From Nemania diffusa (lineage: Eukaryota > Ascomycota > Sordariomycetes > Xylariales > Xylariaceae), in the NCBI GenBank assembly GCA_038501195.1, contig JBBPUQ010000002.1, positions 744,001 to 808,000 of the forward strand: a DNA stretch of 64,000 nucleotides, read 5' to 3'. Positions 24,977-36,004 of the stretch are shown one piece after another (positions within the stretch are counted from its first letter, which is position 1; the number at the start of each line of letters is the position of its first letter). Position numbers and translations under genes: made by a program. A model generated the notes under the pieces. The model did no database searches. It had not been told where the DNA came from and saw only the letters and a program-made list of their open reading frames with translations.

Positions 24977-25763
24977 CCTCGAGAAGGAGGCTCGGAACAC
25001 ATGTGCCGAGCGAACTAGTCGCAATTTTAGAGAACGTTGTCGCAAAAATAAGCATGATGCATTTGTCGTATCATTGGCATTTTCGGGCGTCCAGGGGTTT
25101 TTTACCAAATCTAGACGAGGGCGGGATAGGGGCATCCGTCCTCGAGCCTTGGCGAAAGAATATCTAACGACTGAATAACCAAGAGAGCGAGCGTGTCTTT
25201 GGATTAATGAATTGACGAGGTGACTGACTAGATACCAGCGCTTATCACTCAAACCTGTATTCGAGCTGCCGACAGCGACGTGTAAAAAGCATGGAATGCG
25301 TGGTCTATTATTGTTCATTGTTCACTGTACGATATATCGTTGTCATGTACAAAGCGCTAATAGATCGACTTAACGCATCTTGTAGAGATGCCGGGTTAAC
25401 ACGCCATTTTGCTCATGTGGACAGCAACCTTGTATTATGTATCTAGGTGCGCACTGGATGATACACAAGTAGATATGTAGGATCTTATCTAGTTGATGTC
25501 TATCTTGATGGCTTTTAGCTTGGTGGTGAGAATGTCATATGTCAGTATCGTGCCGTGTTTGCAGTACGCGCGCCGTTTTCGCCCTGCCTTCTTCCTGATA
25601 GCCACGAACGCACTATGCCACAAATCGCGCCTGTGTATCCGGAGGGAGTGGCCCTCTCGACGTATAGCAACGCAGCCTAGATAGTTGTACCGTCCTTAGA
25701 ATCCCCCCTTACTACTGACCCGTGGGTGATTTTCATGTATGCTTGCGCATCCCGTCGTGTTGT
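24977..25763. other. Convergent intergenic region
   Basis: 787 bp between the convergent 3' ends of creB (plus) and yos1 (minus), presumably 3' untranslated regions. Open frames here have no recognisable content. Nothing further is seen. Confidence 0.6.
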
Positions 25764-26284
25764 TCATCCCAGCACCAGCTCGTAGATTATTATTAACGTA
25801 TTAGTTAATATCAGCGGGACTAGATAAGTTGATTCGTCCGTTAGCATGATGTCTCGATAAAGTCCATTTCCCGCCTTCAAACCCTCCGTTTGACGATCTT
25901 GGGAGCCGGAGCTGGACGGAATGAGGGACAGGATACGTACTCCGCATCAGCGTCCGCACGCTCGCGAGCAGGTTGATGGCCTTGGCCCGGATGCTCTGCG
26001 TGTCGGGGCCCGTGCCGAAGGCCGGGTCGTAGGCCGCCGAGGAGAAATTGACTGCGGCGGCGGGTTGTCAGTTAGTTCACCCGCTAGCTCGATGATGGCG
26101 AGGGGGTAAGACGACGTACTGCGGGCGAGGAAGCGGTCTTCTGATAGGATGGCGAGCGCGTTCGTGATGAGGACGAGCACTGCGTTCGGGCGAAGACGCT
26201 GATGTTAGCGGGATGGTCTCGTTCTTAGGTTTGCGCGGGCGAGGGGCTGGACTCACCGTAGATGAGGTTGCCAATGAGCATCAT
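25764..26284 (-). CDS. yos1: Yos1/IER3IP1-like ER-Golgi transport protein
   Basis: Small integral membrane protein of COPII vesicles; yeast Yos1 binds Yip1-Yif1 and is needed for ER-to-Golgi traffic. Minus-strand exons: 26284-26257, 26179-26120, 26051-25941 and 25819-25764, totalling 255 nt and 84 residues, the usual family size. Introns have GTGAGT or GTACGT donors and CTAAC-like branch sites; acceptors are CAG, CAG and TAG. The assembled protein starts MMLIGNLIYVLVLITNA, with a first membrane segment, then the family motif AILSEDRFLAR, the cytosolic loop with AYDPAFG and IRAKAINLLASVRTLMR, and a second membrane segment ending IIIYELVLG. Two adjacent Met codons are possible starts. No exon exceeds 111 nt, so ORF finding alone misses it. 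Divergent from alg12. Confidence 0.93.
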
Positions 26285-26837
26285 CTTGTCAGCGCGGAGT
26301 CTCGCGACATGCGAGGGTACTATCTAAGAAGAAAAGGCGCTAGGGTTCGCAAGATTGCGGGTTGGGAAGTCGTCGTCTTCGATGGCAGCGATTAATGGTA
26401 TCGGGTATTCTGTAAATGTTGGGTGTAACACTAGATGGATGTTGCCAGCTCGCCAAGGCCAGGTGTCAACGGGCGCTGTGCTTAAGAGGTACGTAGCAAA
26501 TATAGGGCGAGATGACGTGAGTTGGCCAATAAGCTTGCAAGTATAGCGCCAAGTACAAGTACATTCACTTCACAGCTATGTTCTACGCATAAAGAGACCA
26601 GATGTGCTATAATAAGTTTCTAGGTAAACCTCTAACATCTTTAGACGACTTTGATGAAAAGCATTAGATAAGAGAGTATCTATCACTCGTCATAAACGTC
26701 CTAGCAGCAATGCGATAGATCTCATTGACCAGCTTCGTGTGACCACTTCATGTTTGCATCTCTAAAAGAGGGTGAAATAGGTACATTGGCAATAAAAGCC
26801 AATTGCGCAGGAGTCGATTTTCCCCTTTCACGACAAA
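26285..26837. other. Divergent promoter region of yos1 and alg12
   Basis: 553 bp between the start codons of yos1 (minus) and alg12 (plus), so it probably carries both promoters. The two products both act in the early secretory pathway, which makes shared regulation plausible, but no specific site could be recognised. Confidence 0.5.
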
Positions 26838-28671
26838 ATGGGGACCGCCATTGGTGAGGATGTTCAAAATCCAAATACATAATAATCAGAATCATTGCTA
26901 ATTAAGTATTATTCTAGATATTCTCTTATCACTGTCAATCCCTGCCTTGGTCATCATACACCTAGTTGTAGCCCCTTACACCAAGGTCGAAGAGTCTTTC
27001 AACATCCAGGCCACTCACGACATCCTAGCATATGGGACACCGACGAAGAACATATATAAGCATCTGTCTTCTAACTATGACCATTTCGACTTCCCGGGAG
27101 CTGTGCCGAGGACATTCCTCGGCCCTGTTTTTCTGGCCGGGTTGGGCCAGCCCTTGATCACTCTGGTTGGTTTTGAGCATGCGCAACTCATCGTGAGAGG
27201 CCTGCTAGGCCTCGCCAATGCAGCCGCCTTGTTAGTCTTCAAACGCAGCTTCGAAAGGGCATTTGGGAGGTCAGCTGCGAGATGGTACATTCTTCTGCAA
27301 GCTAGCCAGTTCCATGTACTATTCTACGCCTCGAGACCGCTGCCGAACATGTTTGCATTCCCTCTTAGTATGTCGCTTCGTAACGTAATCAGTAGACTTA
27401 TACTAACACGCATGATAGCAACCCTAGCTTTCTCACAACTCATCCCACATCCGGATCCGAGGAGGCAGGGCGCCCGGTACAAAGTTGCCATCGCGCTCCT
27501 AACCATGGCCACAGCCATATTCAGGTCCGAGCTAGCCATCCTCATGGTGACCGTCACCTTCTACGGCCTGCTCGTCCCCCACATCTCCCTAAAGCACATC
27601 ATCCCGCCCTTCCTCGCCTTCTTCGCCCTCTCGCTCCTCATCTCCGTCCCCGTCGACTCGTACTTCTGGCAGAAACCCCTCTGGCCCGAGCTCTGGGGCT
27701 TCTACTACAACGCCGTGCTGGGCTCCTCCTCGGCCTGGGGCGTCTCGCCCTGGCACTACTACTTCACGTCCGCCCTGCCCAAGATCCTCACGAACCCGCT
27801 GACCTCTACTATCCTCATCCCCTTCGCGCTCTGGAACCCCGGGACGGCGAGCCAGGCGCGCGCGCTGGCGGTGCCTAGCCTGCTCTTCGTGGCTGTATAT
27901 TCCCTCCAGCCGCACAAGGAGGCGCGCTTCATCTTCTACGTCGCGCCCCCTCTCACCGCCGCCGCCGCCCTCGGCGCCAACTACGTCTTCGCGCGGCGCG
28001 CCAAGTCGCTGCCCTTCACAGCCGCATCGCTGGCCATCTCAGCCTCGATCCTGGCGTCGCTGGCCATCAGCGCGGCGCTGCTGATCGTGTCCTCCCTCAA
28101 CTACCCCGGCGGCGAGGCCCTCGCGGCCCTCAAAGGCGCCGTCGCCTCCTCCGCCTCGTCCTCGGAGCTGGACATCCAGGCCGCCTCCGTGCACACCGAC
28201 GTCCTCGCCTGCATGACCGGCGTCACGCTCTTCGGGCAGAACGCCCACCGCCCCGACGACGACCCTCTTACTTACCCCGCGCCGCACGGCGGCGGCGCAG
28301 TTGTGACCTTCGCGTTCGACAAGACCGAGGACGAGGCCACCCTGCGGAATCCGAGGTTCTGGGAGCGCTTTGATTACGTGCTTGCTGAGGACCCGGGGAA
28401 ACCGCTCGGCAGTTGGGAGACTGTGGGCGTTGTCGAGGGGTTTGCGGGGGTTGAGGTCTTGCGACCTGGCGCGGTCGCGAGGGGCAAGGATGGAGGGGAG
28501 GGAGGGGAAAGGGATACTCGGGTCCTAGGACGGGGAGCGGTGGTGAGGAAGGTGAAGGAGTGGGTGAGGGCGCGCACGGGGGGCTGGTGGGTTGGTCCGC
28601 GCATGGAGCCGCGGGTTTATGTCCTGCGTAGGATGAGAGAGGGCGAGGCGAGGAAGGCGGTTACTGCTTAG
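26838..28671 (+). CDS. alg12: Alg12 alpha-1,6-mannosyltransferase
   Basis: Multi-pass ER enzyme of glycosyltransferase family 22 that adds the alpha-1,6 mannose (the eighth mannose) to the dolichol-linked N-glycan precursor, using dolichyl-phosphate mannose. Exons: 26838-26853, 26918-27367 and 27419-28671; 572 residues. The tiny first exon encodes MGTAI and splices into DILLSLSIPALV. Conserved family sequence follows: VAPYTKVEESFNIQATHDI, YDHFDFPGAVPRTFLGP, ASRPLPNMFAFPLTTLA, SYFWQKPLWPE and HKEARFIF, with many hydrophobic segments. The second intron (27368-27418, 51 nt) is a multiple of three without stop; the join restores PLTTLA. Codon use becomes strongly GC-rich after about 27540. The C-terminal region (after about residue 480) is Gly/Arg-rich and less conserved. 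Confidence 0.94.
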
Positions 28672-31600
28672 GCTGGCTGGCTGGCTTGTTTTTCTCTCTT
28701 GACGTTGTGGTTTGTGTAGTGTAGTAGATAATGTTGTATAACAAGCGTTGAATTCTGAGGTCATGGTGCGTCTTTCATGCTATTGGGAGCAGGAGTTGGC
28801 GGTTCCGCGTGGACTGCCGTGGTGTGCGCAGCCGCGTCTATATCCGTGCTTGATCCGGGCATCTTACGAGGCTGGTGCGGACCAGCTGGTTTTTTATGTG
28901 TTATATGTGTCTAGATTCGCCATTATATCGCCTTCACCGCCGGTTTTCCAAGCCATGTGAGATGAGTCCCGTGGTACCGGAATAGGGAAACAAGCCCGAT
29001 GGTTTCTATTTTCTTAACCCGGTGCGGCGGTGATGGTTGCTTCGCACAGCTGTGCCGCTGCTGACAGTTGGTCAGTTGGCGCATATGTGGTCTTAGTGAG
29101 ATGCGTTGAGTACAAAGCTATGTATGTCGTCACATTATTCGTTGCGGGAATAAGCTGGCTATATGGCTGTGGCTTCGTGCGGCGGATTGGGTATTGGATT
29201 TCATGGTGGTTTATGAGATCTTGTTGGGTAAGTTGATGATGGGAGTAAGGAGGTTTTGATAGAGGACGTGCAATGGTCTAGTATATGTCTAGGGCTTTAT
29301 GAGGGTATTCGTTTATATTACTAGATTTGAATATCCCATCTGTAATGTTATATGCGAGTGAGGATATTCGGTTTGATTTAGTTGCCGTGTTGAGTCAAGT
29401 TCTCTGACGGTTTAAAAATATAGGTACTTACCCTTAAGAAACCTGCATAGCTTAGTATAGCAATACTGTTTGATGTGTTACTACAGAGGTATTATTACAA
29501 ATATTTGAATTGGTATTCGCATTGTTTATATGTCACGGGTAGCATGTTATATTTATGATTCTGGACTATTCTTGTGGTGACAGTTGTTGGAGTATACTCA
29601 CGCTCCCTCCCCCCTCTCTTACAACAATACCTAGACAGGTATCTACAATGGGCAGGTATATGTAGGGTGCGTAAGGCTGGGAAGGAGAACTAAGAACCCT
29701 ACAGTATTTAGCTGGCTTCTAGGCTGTAGACCTCCATTTCGAATACAACCTCAACTATCCATCTGGCCAAATTCTCTTTCTGGTAGATGCAGCATGGATG
29801 TCATCTCATCGTTTCCGAATCAATGAACTCAAAATTAGGTCCTGACCCCGCCTTCTAGTATATTATGCTATCATGATTGGAGGGAAACACATGTATGCTT
29901 ACGCCGTGAGCCGGGCTGGGTTAGGTTGCATCACATGGAGACCAGCATTAGATGTTGGGGGCTAACGTCGTGTAGCCATCCATGAAGTCGATTCTAGATG
30001 GTTTTGCAAATTGATCTAAAACAAATTGTTTGCACAGACCTCGTAGCCTTACTATCCTAGCTTATTATTTTATCTGTGATATGACTTTTATAATTGTTAT
30101 TATGTGAGCTAGAAGAGAAATTACCAGTAGGGTAGCCTTCTTGTGTAAAACTTGCTGTTACTTTTGGGGCGGTGTAGCATTATCAACTATACATGTTGTT
30201 GCATTAGTGTTTTTAGCCCAGCCAGACAGAAGTGAGGGTGTGTAAGATGAGACTCTTGGTTATTTTGTGTCGTGTATGACGAACCGTTTTGATCCACGGG
30301 ATGAGGTAAAAGGCTATTAATATAACCAGTAATACCCGGGGTAATGGATCTGCACGGGGTCCCTTTCACCTGGTTGGCGTTAAATCGAGCTTCTTTGGGA
30401 TGGCTTGCGAAAATCAGTTTAGAAAAGTTTACCTATCAGATTAGGTGCATCTGTATATATATGCCTACATCTAAAGTATTATAAAGGTGTAGGAGTTGAG
30501 GCTGGATTCTAAGCAAAGTATATTTACTAGATATAGTTAGACTGTATCGAATATGTATGTCTTGCCCCATGTTTTCCCTTTTAGGTAATGCGATCAGAAA
30601 ACGGCCCTAACTCAAAATACGACCTCTTACGAGTGGAGGAGAGAAAAGGCCCCACATCCCTGATATAAACGTGGAGTTGGCTGCAGGGGTGAGGCAGGGG
30701 GTGAGGTACCTCTAGCGTGCTAGGCAGAGCTGAACCCCTGAAAGATGGGCTTCGATACCACATTTTGTGCGGGAGATCAGACAACTGTGAGACTCCGCCG
30801 CGTCTTGCTAGATAGGTGAATTAAGCCCGTTTTTTTTTTTTATTATTTTTTTTGTCCTTGTGGGAACTACCAAGAATGCTCATCATACCCATTGTGGCAG
30901 GAAATGGGCAATGATTAACCATTAGGCAACAACAGTGTACAACTGGTTGCTATGCTCATGGAAGCCCAATGATGTCAGCACAGCTAGATTACCTACATAC
31001 CGTATTCACATGCTCCACACATGTGCTAAGCCGTTGAAATGCACGGTGAACTAATTCTGCCTTTCTGCAGTCTGAAACCTGTGCGCGCAGGCCCCCAGCT
31101 ATTCCTGGTCCAGTTTTCGCAGAATCGAAGTGTTTTTGCTTAATAGGTGACGCATGCCCCCAATGCACATGCATAGCGTGATGCGAGGAGGGACTAGCGA
31201 GGAACCCCGATGCTGGCTGGCTTATTATTTAGATACGTCTAGATATATTGTTGGTTCTGCGAAGTAAGTATTTGGAAAGATCGAGACCGTGGATGCACGC
31301 GACACTGCTGCTGTTAGGTATTCTGCAGCGGCTTAATAGTACTAGGAGCCTCATTGTATCTTTTGGGGATCCCATGGCCACGGCCCAATCCAAGCCACTA
31401 ATACGAGGCTTGCAGACATCCAGGATTACCTATGTACGAGGTAGGTATGGTGTTAATGTTTAAGCTACCTAAGATACCTATTTAAATACTCTGAGTACCT
31501 CGATAGGTCGAATAATATGGGGTGGGTACAGGTATATCAATAGAATAAGGGATGATGCCACAGCAACTGTGTTCCGATGTAATCAAAAGCTCTGCTCTCA

Positions 31601-31865
31601 TAACTCAAGTAGCACAAGACAATCTCGCTAAGTTATGGTGTTTTACGTTAACTTTGAAATAGGTGTAGATCTGTATCTAGCTACCTCACTTAGCAGATAG
31701 TTCAGTCACTGTAGCGTGCACCATTAGACGCCTATTACAGGCCAGTCCCTACGGGTAAGTGCCCAATCTACCTAGATAGGTACCTAGGTAGCTTTAAAAA
31801 CTCACTATTTTCTGAGACAGAAACACCGGCGCACGTCCCGCATCCACTTCAGTCCACTCTTCACA

Positions 31866-31886
31866 CTCCCACTCCCACTCCCACTA
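31866..31886. repeat. (CCCACT)n short tandem repeat
   Basis: About three and a half copies of CCCACT in the presumed promoter or leader of the 32337 gene. Confidence 0.8.
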
Positions 31887-32114
31887 ACTTGCCTTACAGT
31901 GCCATCCAAGACCCAAGTCCACAACGAATCTGGATACTGTAATCTGTACCTACTCGATCGTCTCTCCCAACCCACGATATCCATCTCTGCAAATAAACAA
32001 CACCTGCCCTCTGCCCCCTCGCTGCAATTGACAGCCAAATCGCCAGAAGCCACCACACCCCCTCCCTCGCCACTACGCACCCCCTAGCTACTTGGCAAAC
32101 TTCTGTACCGCATC

Positions 32115-32133
32115 AGCAGCAGCAGCAGCAGGC
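32115..32133. repeat. (CAG)n microsatellite in presumed leader
   Basis: Six CAG units about 200 bp upstream of the ATG at 32337, probably in the 5' untranslated region. Confidence 0.8.
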
Positions 32134-32336
32134 GGGGAGGTCGTTCGATCACGAGACAGCAAACAACACGCTGGGTTTTGTTCCCCTGCGAACCACAGAA
32201 CCACAAACCCACAGAATTTGAGAACTATAGAACCACCGTAGCAACAAACACTGACGCGCCCGGATTCTCTCGCATGAGTCCACGCTTCTAGGTACTAGCT
32301 GCCACATGTGCGGTGCTCCCGTGTCGCCCGAAGACC

Positions 32337-35300
32337 ATGGAGCATGATATGTCCCCCCCTGATGGCGGTCGCTCCTCGCGACGAGACCGCATCATGGGCA
32401 AGCTGTTCAAGCCAAAGGACAGAAAAATGACCAGCGAAGAGAGCGCAAACGAGATCTCCGACTTCCTGGGCCGTTCAGATAAACTACAGGTCACCCACCC
32501 TCCCCCGAGGCCTCCCCCATTCCAGAATCCTGGCCTCCCGGCCCTCGCCATCGACACGTCTCAGGCAAGCCGCTTCACAAAAGCTGCCAAATATGCGGAC
32601 CCTTCACAGCAAAGTCTTCCTTATCGCACACAATCACACAGCCTGCCGCAGCGACCGAAACATAAGGGACTGACTGTGCGCTTTGCGGATACATATCCCG
32701 ACGTCATTGGTGAGGGCGGTGATGAATGCGAGAACGCTGTCGCCGAGATAGGCAAAAGAAAACGAGCCAAACCACCACCTACAGCGAGGTCGGCTCCGCC
32801 TATGCCGCAGGGAAATCAATATGGAGGACAGACTGGCACTTCAAGGGTGGATGCGAGGGGAAACGATGATTTTGTGCCTGGTCCCATACGACGAACACAG
32901 ACAGGCTTCTCTACAATATCGGACCTCGACCGTTCTAATTCAAAAGCCTCTTTTTCGCGTCCTCCCGAGCCGCCAATGCCGAGGAGTATCCCTACTAGCG
33001 AGCCTGCCACCTCCCCTTTCCTCGATGCTGGCCATCGAAAGGACGAGGACCGTCGTTCGTTTATCGAAAGCCACCAACAGGAGCAAAGAAGAGCCGAGGG
33101 TATGGCATTGGCCGAGGCGATACGCTCTGCTAATAGCAGTGCCCATCCTGACTGGGACGACCATGTCTCGTCCCCTGAGTCTGTCCCAGAGTCATCCCAT
33201 CGCCGACAAGAGTATATACCAGGGTCATCGTTCCAACGTAACGAGCCGCCCTCCCCTGTGGCGAGTGAGAAGCCTTCTCGATCACCTCTGCCTCAACCAT
33301 CCTTGGCAGAATCTGTTAGCTCCATACTACGAACGCAGTCTACGAGATCGCCCCTAACCCCCCCTGAAAGAAACCCATCTAGGACCTCGCCTCTCCCTGG
33401 CCAGGACCTCGGACGGACGACTTCTACAAAAATGTCTTTACCGCCTCTACATACCGATACCACTCAGCTTCCCGATTTCAATACCCACTCATCAACATCT
33501 CAAGTCAGATCGACTGACGAGCTAAAAATTGTTACCGACTATTCTAACGACAGCCCTCCCCCAGCATATCCAAATTCTATACACTCTACTTCTGACTTGT
33601 CTTTCAAATCAACCCCCATTAACCAGAATCCCGCATCACGTGGGTTTGTTTCTCCTTCAGTCGATAGATCGAAGTCTTTGCGCGATGTCGTTGTGGCAGC
33701 TGGAGATGATGCATTTGACACCTTCGTCGCCCGTATAAAACATCTGTACGAGTTATTCCGTTTATACGCCGAGCAACAAAGGCCATTGGACTCAGCTCGA
33801 CCCGAAGATATAAGTAGGGCCGCTCTTTGGTGGTTTCTGAAGGGTAGAACAGCGCTAGAGAATGTCATCAGAAACCGTCCCCAGGACCCAGAAGAAACCC
33901 GCCACCTAATTGCACGCTACCAAGCATATACAGACTTAGCAAAGGGCTACTGGTTGACCGAAGTTGCCCTCCCAGAAATTGCAGAGGGAAAGTATAGCCC
34001 AGTGGGCGGAGAGTTGGGCGAGGTGAGACAAATCCTCACGTCCAATTTGCGCAAGTTGGCTATCTCCATGAAGAGGAATGGATTCCTACCCCCTGACGAA
34101 CCGTTTCTTCCACAGACTATGGATAAGTCCATATGGATAGAATATCCATCCCTCAGCCAGGATATTATCGCACTATTAAACGGAAGGTGGGGATCGACGC
34201 TCACTGCCGTGCAACAACCTACCCGTTCGATGGAGTCGTTAGATGCGTTACCCATTGGCGACACAAACAAATATTTCATGTACACGCGAGTCACTGTGGA
34301 TGTATATCTCATGGAGCAAGGCATCGAGTCTACGCAAACCTATTTCCCTTGTGTGCTCTCCGTGGTTCGATCACCCGAGGAAGCAAACCTCAACTTCATC
34401 GTCGCAAGCCAGAATGGAAGCTTGTCTCTACGAATTCAGTCGGATAAGAAAGCTGGTCCAAGCTGGCAGAATGTGAAATGGAGGCCAGACTCCTACTCTA
34501 TCGAGATCAAATTACCAAGAGGCTTCTTGCTTGCAATTCAATGCAGCCAACAGGATTTCAAGGTTTTATGGGGTATCTTCGACTTTAGCAACAAGGTTCA
34601 GGGCTACCTCTACCCCCGGCAGGACGAGGTAGTTGCGTGCAACATGATGCTTAAAGGGTTTCATTACTTCGATGCCAACCCCCAAGGCAGGGCATTTCCC
34701 AAGGACGCTGTAGGCCAGTGCCAATTAGCTGTGTTTGAACGGTTATTGAAAGAAAATAGTCCGACGGGACCCCGAACGTTTCATCGGGGGTTCAGAATTG
34801 CGGTGGTAACTGGTCCAAAAACCCGGACACTGAGCGGAGTCTCGCACCCGTTTGCACCAGTACTCCCCGTCCAATTCGCCATGTTGCGCGGCGAGCAGCG
34901 ATCGCCGCTTCTCCAGCTAGAATTCAACGACGGCAAAGACCGGGGTCGCATGGTTATGTCATTTGCTGATGAGCAGGAGCGTGAGAAAGTGTTAAGGTTG
35001 ATCAGTGGAAGCTATGTCCACCATGACGAAGAGGTCGTGACTGATGTGCCACTAGAAGGTATGAACGTGTCAGAAGGACTTGCAGATATCAAAGGAGGGT
35101 TTGCCGCGACTCAACGACTGCCGTGGCAACGCGCCCGCATTATCAATGATCGATATGCTGGGGAGAACCCACAGACGGTGTTAGCGGAGAAGCTTAGGAT
35201 TGAGATTGATTCGGTGGACAAGACCGGTGTGGGTATTGTTAGCACCATCACAGATCGTGTGAATGTCGCACCGGGGGAGCTGAGGTTGAGACTTGGTACC

Positions 35301-36004
35301 AAGGATATCCTCACCCTACAGGTGTTTCGGCAGCCGCAGCTTGACATGACAATTTCTCTTCTCGAAACGAGCATCCCCAAGGAATCACCTCGCGAATTCG
35401 CCAGTCTTCAGAAGTCCATTCAGAGCAGCTCAACGGTGCGGACCTACCGCTTTCCTAGCTTTAAAGATTTGCACGCCTTTCAGCTAGGACTTACCGGATA
35501 TTCGGTTCTTTTTGACGGGGTGGCTGCTAGTCTCAACATCTCGCGGAGAATGATGGTCGTTCCGATCCACAAGAAATGGGAGGCTGGCACAACTCGCATT
35601 CAGGTGGTGCAGCAGGAGAGGACGATCCAATTGCTCGCCTTTTTCGAGGACTGGAATCATGGCCAATGTATGGGGTTTGTCCTCAAGGGTACCGATGTCT
35701 TCGAGTGTTTTAGTCGAAACGGCAAAGCCGGGCTAAAGCTCGCGGATGCTAAATTTCCGCTTCCGAAGGTTCCGGCTGATGGTACCTCCAAAACCGACGA
35801 TACAGCTTTTCTGTGCTTAGATATGCCCGATTTTGCTGGAGAGCACGATGATATCACTCTTCTCTTTGATGATGGTTCTGGTGAGTACTGTTTCCAGAAA
35901 TACCTAACATGTCCAAACAAACTAACAAATGAGCAGAACGTGATCGTCTCTGCAATGTGTTGCCGGCCCCTGTGAAAGGGTCACGACTTAGTAAAGTGAA
36001 ATGA
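32337..36004 (+). CDS. Conserved-looking fungal protein of unknown function, 1203 residues
   Basis: I do not recognise a named family. Exon 1 runs 32337-35880; a GTGAGT donor at 35881 and a CAG acceptor ending at 35936 (CTAAC branch at 35921-35925) lead to a last exon 35937-36004 that replaces an in-frame read-through ending at 35975. ATG 32337 sits in a good context (GACCATGG). Residues 1 to about 440 are low-complexity, Pro/Ser-rich and basic, with RSSRRDRIMGKLFKPKDRKM near the start and many SP sites, suggesting a disordered, phosphorylated region. Residues from about 450 onward look folded: DAFDTFVARIKHLYELFRLY, ALWWFLKGRTALENVI, YTRVTVDVYLMEQG, LLAIQCSQQDFKVLWGIFDF. No signal peptide or membrane segment is evident. 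The tail is CNVLPAPVKGSRLSKVK. A cytoplasmic scaffold or regulatory role is only a guess. Confidence 0.85.

Larger units (their letters stand above)
28672..32336. other. Intergenic region, no gene seen
   Basis: 3.7 kb without a credible gene. The middle (about 29300-30600) is more AT-rich than its surroundings. A poly-T tract interrupted by ATTA occurs at about 30831-30854. From about 31800 the sequence looks like promoter and leader of the next gene, with a (CCCACT)n run at about 31866-31886 and a CAG run at 32116-32133. A few CCTAGGTA-type motifs cluster near 31770-31790. Confidence 0.55.

Noticed and set aside
32821..33357. 178-codon overlapping plus frame inside the 1203-residue gene
   Set aside because: Alternate-frame shadow of a long, clearly coding exon in the Pro/Ser-rich region.
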